A stretch of 5,885 nt of DNA from an uncultured Planctomycetales bacterium (GTDB lineage: Bacteria; Planctomycetota; Planctomycetia; Isosphaerales; Isosphaeraceae): positions 1-5,885 of the forward strand of contig CALKTZ010000131.1 of assembly GCA_937997355.1 (NCBI GenBank), written 5' to 3'. The notes below the pieces were generated by a model that saw only the letters and a program-made list of their open reading frames with translations, was not told the origin of the DNA and did no database searches. Shown here piece by piece: positions 1 to 4,709 of the stretch. Numbering within the stretch: the stretch's first letter is position 1; each line of letters starts with the position of its first letter. Both the position numbers and the translations under genes were made by a program.

Positions 1-2
1 TC

Positions 3-1166
3 GGAGGCCTGCATGTGCTGTCTTGCCCGGAAGAAGCCGCGCCCCATGCCGATTCCATCGTGCTCGGTGAAGGGGTTCAGGTGTGGCCGACTCTGCTCCG
101 AGATGTGGAGAACGGTAGCTTGCAGCCGGTCTATCGCGGAAGTTATCGACGCCCCTATCGGGATGATCCCCCGCCTCGCCGCGATCTCTTGCCGCGCGCG
201 AGCTTTCTCACAACCACGAGCCTCATCGCCACGCGTGGATGTCATAACCGCTGCGGGTTTTGCTATCTCGCGACCGATGGCCTCAACATGCCCTACCTGG
301 TTCGAGACGTCGAGCAGATCGCCCGGGAATTCCTCGACGACGACCAGCCCTACGCGGTATTCGTCGACAACAATCTCGGGTCGAAGCCGGAATACCTGAA
401 GCGGCTATGCCGGGGGCTTCGGCCGCTGGAAAAGATCTGGAGCGCAGCGGTCTCGATCGACGTTACCGATGACCCGGCGACCGTCCGGGAGATGGCGCTC
501 GCCGGATGCACGGGCGTTTTCGTGGGCTTCGAGTCGCTCCAGGATGACAACATCGCGGCTGCCGGCAAGAAAAGCCCGCGCACGGAAGACTACGCGCGAC
601 GCGTCCGCATCCTTCACGACCACGGAATTCAGGTGAACGGCAGCTTCGTGCTGGGTTTCGACCACGACGGCCCGGATGTTTTCGAGCGCACCGTGGACTG
701 GATCGAACGGAACCGGCTCGAATGCGCGACCTTCCACATCCTGACGCCCTATCCGGCGACACCCCTCTTCCGCCAGATGGAGAGCGAAGGCCGGCTCCTG
801 CACAGGAACTGGAATCTCTACGACACGGCCCACGTGGTTTTCCAGCCCCGGCAAATGTCGCCGGAGCAACTCGCGGAAGGCTATGCCTGGTGCTATCGAC
901 GACTCTTCTCGCATCGATCGATCTGGCGCCGACGCCCCGAGCAGGCCGGCGCGGTGCTGCCGTACCTGGCAATGTCGTACCTCTACAAGCGGTCCAATCT
1001 CTTCTGGCATTTCCTGATTCGAACGCGGCTCACCGCGACCGCCTGGCGGCCCCTGGTCGAGATCACTCGACGACGGCATCTCCGCTTTCGCACGAGGTTG
1101 GGGCAGACTCAGGAATCGGATACAGCGCCGGCCCCATCTGGCAATGTCGTTTCCGCCGGGGTTTAG
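3..1166 (+). CDS. B12-binding-domain radical SAM protein, 5'-truncated by the window edge
   Basis: The frame is open from the first bases, so the true start lies upstream; the GTG at 15 is an internal valine. The 387 visible residues begin with the tail of a cobalamin-binding domain: GGLHV, then PEEA..HAD..VLGEGVQVWP, the usual link to the radical SAM core. The 4Fe-4S motif CHNRCGFCY (CxxxCxxC, cysteines encoded at 240, 252 and 261) is intact, followed by barrel segments FVDNN, GVFVGFESL and GSFVLGFDHDG. The C-terminal part (TPYPATPLFRQME, then W..YD..HVVFQP..MSPEQL) resembles the DUF4070 region of these enzymes. Relatives are usually about 450-500 aa, so roughly 80-100 residues are missing. 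Family members are SAM-dependent methylases or other radical enzymes, for example in lipid or hopanoid modification; the substrate cannot be told here. The stop TAG is at 1164-1166, and a GC-rich hairpin begins seven bases later. Confidence 0.93.
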   Translation, partial: GGLHVLSCPEEAAPHADSIVLGEGVQVWPTLLRDVENGSLQPVYRGSYRRPYRDDPPPRRDLLPRASFLTTTSLIATRGCHNRCGFCYLATDGLNMPYLVRDVEQIAREFLDDDQPYAVFVDNNLGSKPEYLKRLCRGLRPLEKIWSAAVSIDVTDDPATVREMALAGCTGVFVGFESLQDDNIAAAGKKSPRTEDYARRVRILHDHGIQVNGSFVLGFDHDGPDVFERTVDWIERNRLECATFHILTPYPATPLFRQMESEGRLLHRNWNLYDTAHVVFQPRQMSPEQLAEGYAWCYRRLFSHRSIWRRRPEQAGAVLPYLAMSYLYKRSNLFWHFLIRTRLTATAWRPLVEITRRRHLRFRTRLGQTQESDTAPAPSGNVVSAGV

Positions 1167-1172
1167 CCGTCA

Positions 1173-1217
1173 CTCGGGGCGTTGCCCCGAGCTACGTTAG
1201 GCCGCCCCTTCGGGGCT
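1173..1217 (-). repeat. Palindromic intergenic repeat, copy 1 (inverted)
   Basis: Read on the minus strand, this 45-nt unit has a 17-nt arm with CCCC-GAA-GGGG, a 9-nt spacer, and a 19-nt hairpin made of an 8-bp stem (CTCGGGGC / GCCCCGAG) with an AAC loop. Copy 2 has the same 17+9+19 layout. About 33 of 45 positions agree, with almost all differences in the spacer and arm. It begins seven bases after the radical SAM stop and could stabilise or end that transcript, although no T-run follows. Confidence 0.75.
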
Positions 1218-1290
1218 GGGCCTCTAGATCGCGGATCGATGGCTTCAATCGTTCGCGGCCGACCGATGCGTCGGGACGATGCCTCTCCGG

Positions 1291-1335
1291 AGTCCTGAAG
1301 GGGAGACCCTGTCCAGCCCGGGGCAACGCCCCGGG
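1291..1335 (+). repeat. Palindromic intergenic repeat, copy 2
   Basis: The 17-nt arm (1291-1307, with CCT-GAA-GGGG) is followed by a 9-nt spacer and the perfect hairpin CCCGGGGC-AAC-GCCCCGGG at 1317-1335. Compared with copy 1, the second base pair of the stem changed from T-A to C-G on both sides, a compensatory change. The 20 nt at 1290-1309 match 18 of 20 with 1377-1396 in copy 3. Confidence 0.8.
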
Positions 1336-1377
1336 TTCCCGAATGCGACGTCAAACCGTCTCAGTTTTGATGAATCG

Positions 1378-1420
1378 AGCCCTGAAGGGGCGACCCGAGG
1401 GGCGAGGGAATCGCCCCGAG
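1378..1420 (+). repeat. Palindromic intergenic repeat, copy 3 (diverged)
   Basis: The 17-nt arm (1378-1394) matches copy 2 at 15 of 17 positions. The second half is altered: GGGGCGA (1399-1405) pairs with TCGCCCC (1411-1417) around a GGGAA loop, giving a 7-bp stem in place of the 8-bp one. The copy still ends in the CGCCCCGAG shared with copy 1. It sits 87 nt downstream of copy 2 in the same orientation. Confidence 0.7.
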
Positions 1421-1499
1421 TTCGACCCAATCCGCGATCCGACGCGAGATGTTGCAAGCAATGGTCGGGAGACCCGTGCCGTACGAAACACAGCCATTT

Positions 1500-1506
1500 G
1501 GAGAGG
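1500..1506 (+). promoter_or_regulatory. Shine-Dalgarno site deciding the start at 1513
   Basis: GGAGAGG lies six bases before the ATG at 1513 but directly abuts the in-frame ATG at 1507. Normal spacing therefore favours 1513. Confidence 0.7.
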
Positions 1507-1512
1507 ATGACG

Positions 1513-2001
1513 ATGACAAACGAACTCAGGACTGTTCTGTTTCATGTGAGGGATCGACTCATTCAGGTCCGCCAGACGCTCCTCCAGGATGATGCAGCCG
1601 CCACGTCTCAACCGATGACCATCGGGGAAGCCCTTCGGTTGTTGAAGGAGGCGATCAATCTGGAGCTGGCCCGCCCCTGGCAGGCCAGGAAGGCCGCTTG
1701 CAGCAACATCGAGCGTGCCGAACGCGGGAAAAAGGCGCTTCGGGCGTATCTCGAGGCGAAGCACGAGTCGTTCGACAACACCAGCCGCCAGGTCCCGGAG
1801 TTGATTGCCGACCTCCTCCATTTGACGATGGCGATCGACCGAAATCCGGAAGCTGTCGAGATGAATCTCCGGAAAGCCCGCGAGTTCTTCACACGAGAGA
1901 GTGGTAAGATTGAAAGGAAAATTCAAGACAAGGTCGGCCGCAAGCCCATGTCGGAAGGCGATTCTTTGGAAGCGATCGTGGCTTCGCAATCTAATCCCTG
2001 A
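1513..2001 (+). CDS. Hypothetical helical protein, 162 aa
   Basis: I do not recognise this protein. It starts MTNELRTVLF, has no signal peptide or membrane segment, and is rich in Arg, Lys, Glu, Ala and Leu with heptad-like helical stretches (for example GEALRLLKEAINLELA near residues 35-50 and NLRKAREFF around 117-125), so it is probably an all-alpha cytoplasmic protein. It has a single cysteine near residue 60 and no catalytic motif I can name. An alternative ATG at 1507 would add two residues; the frame is open further upstream, but only through the repeat block. GC content is typical of the genome, unlike the next gene. The downstream gene begins 11 or 83 nt after the TGA depending on the start chosen, so the two may be cotranscribed. 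The real-gene call rests on the good ribosome binding site and the plausible protein composition. Confidence 0.72.
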   Translation: MTNELRTVLFHVRDRLIQVRQTLLQDDAAATSQPMTIGEALRLLKEAINLELARPWQARKAACSNIERAERGKKALRAYLEAKHESFDNTSRQVPELIADLLHLTMAIDRNPEAVEMNLRKAREFFTRESGKIERKIQDKVGRKPMSEGDSLEAIVASQSNP

Positions 2002-2084
2002 GCAGGTTGCGAATGAGGGAAGTGACGTTTAATCCGGGATGGTCATCCAGGGCGATTGCTTCTGATTTATTGAGAAAAAATCCG

Positions 2085-3035
2085 ATGAAAACGTTCTTAA
2101 AATACGCAATATTCTCAACATGCTGCATTATCGCGACCAGTCTATCGGCCCCCGGCGTGATTGCGGACAGCCCGGATCTTCGATTACACTCGCGTTTCCT
2201 CGTTATAGTTCAATCTATTATATTCACATTATCAATAATATTATTTTCAGACATGATCTATAATTTAAAAATCATACTCAGTCATAAACGTCCAAGCAAA
2301 CCTCTTCTGAACCAATATTATTTTGTTATTGCATTTCAATTCATTATCGCCTCAATGCTCGCCTTGATTGGCTTTTCCTCGCGAAATGATCTCAACACTG
2401 ATTTGGATTGCCGCGTAAAGTGCTCTCACAACATCAAGGCAATCGCGATGGCCTTCGCAAAATACCATGAAAGGCACGGCACTATCCCTTCGTCCTATCA
2501 TCAAGACAGTTCAAAGCGAGAACCCTGGCAAATCACCCTGCTGCCATATCTGGGGCATGAGAAATTGTATTCTCAATACAATTCGAACCTCCCCTGGGAT
2601 CATCCGGACAACTTGAAGTTATTGGATCAAATGCCACTCGTATATTCCTGCCCGATCGCAAGAATCAATTCGCAAAGCATCATCAATTATGTTTACAATA
2701 GATTATCTCTCGATCGTGATTTATCCTTTAAATCTTCTTACGAGCTAATTCCTGAAGGCAAGATCCTGTCCGAACGGATCACCAGGGATGAAGACTTCAG
2801 AGACGTTGATAACAAAAGCGCTTTGTTAATTGAGAATCCGCAACCGAGCAGATTCTGGCTTGCCCCGGAAATTCATTCCGAAGATTTGTTTATCAAAAGC
2901 ACCGATTCTTGCCACATCGTGGGAAGCCGGAGCTTGCTGCACGTCGGGTTTCGAGACGGAAGCTGCGACAAATTGTTGCTCCCGAGAAACTTAACGCTTC
3001 CTGCCAGATTATTATCAGATCAGGAAAAGCATTGA
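2085..3035 (+). CDS. Membrane-anchored DUF1559-like protein, AT-rich gene
   Basis: From the ATG at 2085 the product is 316 aa. Residues 1-27 look like a signal peptide or first helix (MKTFLKYAIF..., possible cleavage after VIA). Hydrophobic segments follow at about 38-58 and 79-98. The soluble part carries DUF1559 (SBP_bac_10) hallmarks: C..NIKAIAMAFAKYHERHGTIP near 113-135, W.ITLLPYLGHEKLYSQY near 148-165, PWDHPDN, YSCP near 187-190, KSALLIEN near 244-251, and HVGFRDGS near 286-293 (family norm: H.GG.N..FADGS). These proteins are abundant in Planctomycetes and usually carry a type II pseudopilin N-terminus (GFTLIELL type), which is absent here; their role is largely unknown. An earlier in-frame ATG at 2013 (or TTG at 2007) is possible; I prefer 2085 for the signal-like N-terminus, although its ribosome binding site is weak. 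The gene is strikingly AT-rich: 11 G/C in 60 bases at 2221-2280. Confidence 0.82.
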   Translation: MKTFLKYAIFSTCCIIATSLSAPGVIADSPDLRLHSRFLVIVQSIIFTLSIILFSDMIYNLKIILSHKRPSKPLLNQYYFVIAFQFIIASMLALIGFSSRNDLNTDLDCRVKCSHNIKAIAMAFAKYHERHGTIPSSYHQDSSKREPWQITLLPYLGHEKLYSQYNSNLPWDHPDNLKLLDQMPLVYSCPIARINSQSIINYVYNRLSLDRDLSFKSSYELIPEGKILSERITRDEDFRDVDNKSALLIENPQPSRFWLAPEIHSEDLFIKSTDSCHIVGSRSLLHVGFRDGSCDKLLLPRNLTLPARLLSDQEKH

Positions 3036-3092
3036 TCGATGAGGGGAGCGTTGTTTTCGCTCGATCCTCCGGCAGCGTGCAATTTGGGAACG

Positions 3093-3115
3093 CTTTACAT
3101 TCTCAGAATGCAAAG
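3093..3115. repeat. Imperfect inverted repeat downstream of the DUF1559-like gene
   Basis: CTTT-A-CATTC, loop TCA, GAATG-C-AAAG: nine pairs interrupted by one A/C mismatch. It lies 58 nt past the stop at 3035. No T-run follows on either strand, so it is not a standard intrinsic terminator; it could be a processing hairpin, a protein binding site or chance. Confidence 0.35.
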
Positions 3116-3207
3116 GTACAGAGCGAATTGGTCACTGGCATACGAGTGAGGTAGCCATCTTGTGATGACGGATTATGGTAGGACTACCGAGGCAAATCCT
3201 GGCTGGC

Positions 3208-3231
3208 AAAAAACCTGATCCGTTGACGGAT
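3208..3231 (-). terminator. Weak intrinsic terminator candidate for the minus-strand operon
   Basis: On the minus strand the 5-bp hairpin ATCCG-TCAA-CGGAT (3231-3218) is followed after CAGG by six T residues (3213-3208). It lies about 70 nt downstream of the stop at 3300, where the glyS operon would end. The stem is short and separated from the T-run, so the call is tentative. Confidence 0.35.
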
Positions 3232-3299
3232 AAAGATACCGCCGTCGAAAGCCGACTTCGCCATCCGTGTCATGACGGGTAGTTTTCTTCCACGAGCCT

Positions 3300-3842
3300 T
3301 CACGCGCCACCATCAACTCCCGGCGAGCCCTTGATGGCGATCGCCAGGGCCTCGGGGCGCTGGCTGCCGATGAGGATCCTGGTTCCATCGGCCAGTTCGA
3401 GACGGACCCCGCGGTTCCCCCGGGCGCTCAGGACGCGTTCCCCCTCCCGCCCGGATCGGATGCCCCAGCCGCCGTGGTCGAGGAGCGGGCGGAAGGTGAC
3501 CACCTCGATCGTCCGGATCGACTCGACGTCGATCAACCTTCGATAGAATGGGATCCAGCCGAACCAGACGCGGATCTCGGCGGGGCGGACCTCGGTCGTC
3601 ATCAGGAGGAGCATGAAGATCAGCCCGGTCGGCACTCCCAGGGCCAAGGCCCCCTTGAAGAGATAGTCGGGCCTACGGATCGCCGGGAGCATGGCCTCCC
3701 AACTGATCCGATCGGCCCACCAGAGGAGCCCCAGGCAGGTGAGGACGACCAGGCTCCCCGACAGCGCATAGACCCGCCAATCGAAGTATTGCTCTTCGCG
3801 AAAGACCACCACCGCAGGTTGTAGGGCCGCCACCGACGACAC
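3300..3842 (-). CDS. DUF6141-like small membrane protein
   Basis: The product is 180 aa. After a cytoplasmic-looking start containing FREEQYF (residues 14-20), it has two membrane helices at about 25-43 and 63-82. A soluble C-terminal beta-rich domain follows, with EVRPAEIRVWFGWIPFYRR, then RPLLDHGGWGIRSG (119-131), SARGNRGVRLELADGTR (139-155) and ILIGSQRPEALA. The GGWGIR...GNRGV.LEL.DG...IGSQ.PE pattern is what I recall for DUF6141 and resembles bacterial PH-like membrane proteins, which have no established function. It starts with GTG at 3842, supported by GGGGAGA seven bases upstream, and follows the isomerase gene by 30 nt, so it is probably the last gene of the glyS operon. The family name is from memory; the two-TM architecture is directly visible. 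Confidence 0.85.
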   Translation of the reverse strand: MSSVAALQPAVVVFREEQYFDWRVYALSGSLVVLTCLGLLWWADRISWEAMLPAIRRPDYLFKGALALGVPTGLIFMLLLMTTEVRPAEIRVWFGWIPFYRRLIDVESIRTIEVVTFRPLLDHGGWGIRSGREGERVLSARGNRGVRLELADGTRILIGSQRPEALAIAIKGSPGVDGGA

Positions 3843-3849
3843 GCTGCGA

Positions 3850-3856
3850 TCTCCCC
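3850..3856 (-). promoter_or_regulatory. Shine-Dalgarno site supporting the GTG start at 3842
   Basis: On the minus strand GGGGAGA lies seven bases before GTG (3842-3840), within the 30-nt gap after the isomerase stop. This spacing makes the GTG the convincing start and suggests efficient independent translation of the last gene of the operon. Confidence 0.7.
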
Positions 3857-3872
3857 GGAGAGACGTTACGGC

Positions 3873-4709
3873 CTAAGCCTTGCCAGCCAAATCGTTCCCG
3901 GGAGCCAGGGCACGGAGCAAGGCCTGATAACCCAGGTCAGCCACGCGATCGGCGGGAACTCGCCAAAGGTGCGGATTCAGCAATTCGAGCGAAACATATC
4001 TGTCGTAACCGATCCGACGCAAATGGTCCAGGATCGGCTGGAGTTGAAAATCCCCCTCCCCGGGGAAGATCCGATCCGCGTCCCCGGCCATTTCGCGAGG
4101 GGTGCCGCTGAGGTCGCAAACCTGCACATGGGCCAGGGTCTCCGGGCTCAGATAAGCCAGGTCCTCGAATTTGCTCGGGCCGGTGTAATAATGGAAGAGG
4201 TCGAGGCAGACCCCGACATTGCTCGATCCGCAACCGGCGACCAGGGCCAACGCGGTATCCAGGCTCGTGCAGAACTGGCTTGCCTTCTGAAATTCCAGCG
4301 CGATCCGGACCCCGAAACCCCCGGCCAACTCGCCGGCCTCCGCCAGCGCCTCCGACGCCCGGCCATAATGCTCCGGGCTCGGGTCTCGGGCGAAATCCGC
4401 CGCGACGACGAGCGTGGGGACCGCGAGCGATTGGAGGAGTTCCAGCCGTCGCCGAAAGTGGTCCCGGTGGGTCTGTCGCTCTTCCCCCGTCGAGAGGAGG
4501 AGCCCCCCCTGGGAGGAAGCCGCCGCCGGTATCAAGCCGCGATCGGCCAGCATGGACCGAAGGTCCGCCGCCGATCGCCCTTCCGCGAGGCACGTTTCAA
4601 GCTGGGTAAGCCAGAGTTCCACCGCCTGCCACCCCCCTCGCGCGTGCGCGTCGAGCGCCGCATCGAAGGGGGTGCTGAGCACGGTCACCTGGCTGATGCA
4701 GGGTTTCAT
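3873..4709 (-). CDS. Sugar phosphate isomerase/epimerase family TIM-barrel enzyme, 3-dehydroshikimate-dehydratase-like
   Basis: This 278-aa protein has the size and motif order of the xylose-isomerase-like (AP endonuclease 2) TIM barrel family, with no signal peptide, so it is cytoplasmic. Likely divalent metal ligands are E139 (IALEF), D170 (VCLDLFH), Q196 (HVQVCD) and E242 (SLELLNP). A glutamine as third ligand, DLFH with H173, and the PGEGDF loop (216-221) followed by a GY.RYVSLE strand are features I associate with bacterial 3-dehydroshikimate dehydratases (QuiC type), whose E/D/Q/E ligands have nearly the same spacing. Sugar or inosose epimerases of the same fold remain possible, so I give no gene symbol. 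The ATG at 4709 overlaps the glycyl-tRNA synthetase stop as ATGA (4709-4706), and GGAAGG sits right in front of it, so translation is probably coupled. The stop is TAG at 3875-3873. Confidence 0.9.
   Translation of the reverse strand: MKPCISQVTVLSTPFDAALDAHARGGWQAVELWLTQLETCLAEGRSAADLRSMLADRGLIPAAASSQGGLLLSTGEERQTHRDHFRRRLELLQSLAVPTLVVAADFARDPSPEHYGRASEALAEAGELAGGFGVRIALEFQKASQFCTSLDTALALVAGCGSSNVGVCLDLFHYYTGPSKFEDLAYLSPETLAHVQVCDLSGTPREMAGDADRIFPGEGDFQLQPILDHLRRIGYDRYVSLELLNPHLWRVPADRVADLGYQALLRALAPGNDLAGKA

Larger units (their letters stand above)
1167..1512. other. Intergenic block rich in palindromic repeats, no gene
   Basis: This 346-nt gap separates the radical SAM gene from the next plus-strand gene. 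Frames cross it on both strands, but their peptides (SPEGA, SPGQRPGF, NPGRCPGL types) are translations of the GC-rich repeats and have no domain character, so I call no gene. The block holds three related repeat copies, annotated separately. The stretch from about 1421 to 1499 shows no clear promoter; a TTGCAA at 1452-1457 has no convincing -10 partner. A strong ribosome binding site closes the block. Confidence 0.75.
3036..3299. other. Intergenic gap between convergent genes
   Basis: These 264 nt lie between the stop of the DUF1559-like gene and the stop of the minus-strand DUF6141-like gene. Short frames cross it, but none has a ribosome binding site with a credible protein. It contains the inverted repeat at 3093-3115 and the hairpin at 3208-3231, listed separately. 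GC content climbs back to the high value of the neighbours through this stretch. Confidence 0.6.

Noticed and set aside
405..1079. 224-aa minus-strand frame
   Set aside because: Antisense shadow of the radical SAM gene, a common effect of high GC; no recognisable motif.
1173..1191. Intrinsic terminator for the radical SAM gene
   Set aside because: Strong stem close to the stop codon, but no T-run follows; kept only as part of the repeat.
1173..1420. Possible CRISPR array
   Set aside because: The copies are in mixed orientation, irregularly spaced and diverged, with no cas genes; they look like intergenic palindromic repeats.
722..1510. 262-aa plus-strand frame starting inside the radical SAM gene and running through the repeat block
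   Set aside because: Overlaps a clear radical SAM gene in another frame and is then built from repeat-derived peptides; no domain character.
1279..1512. N-terminal extension of the 162-aa gene into the repeats
   Set aside because: The extension only translates repeat copies 2 and 3 (SPEGETLSSPGQRPGF type), while GGAGAGG at 1500-1506 fits a start at 1513.
1351..1989. 212-aa minus-strand frame
   Set aside because: Antisense to the 162-aa gene and partly made of repeat; composition is not protein-like compared with the plus-strand reading.
2909..3154. 81-aa plus-strand frame overlapping the end of the DUF1559-like gene
   Set aside because: Out of frame with the DUF1559-like gene, which ends normally with its FRDGS motif; no ribosome binding site, and no sign of a frameshift is needed.
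3177..3188. GGTA-GGAC-TACC small palindrome
   Set aside because: Only four or five pairs, likely chance.
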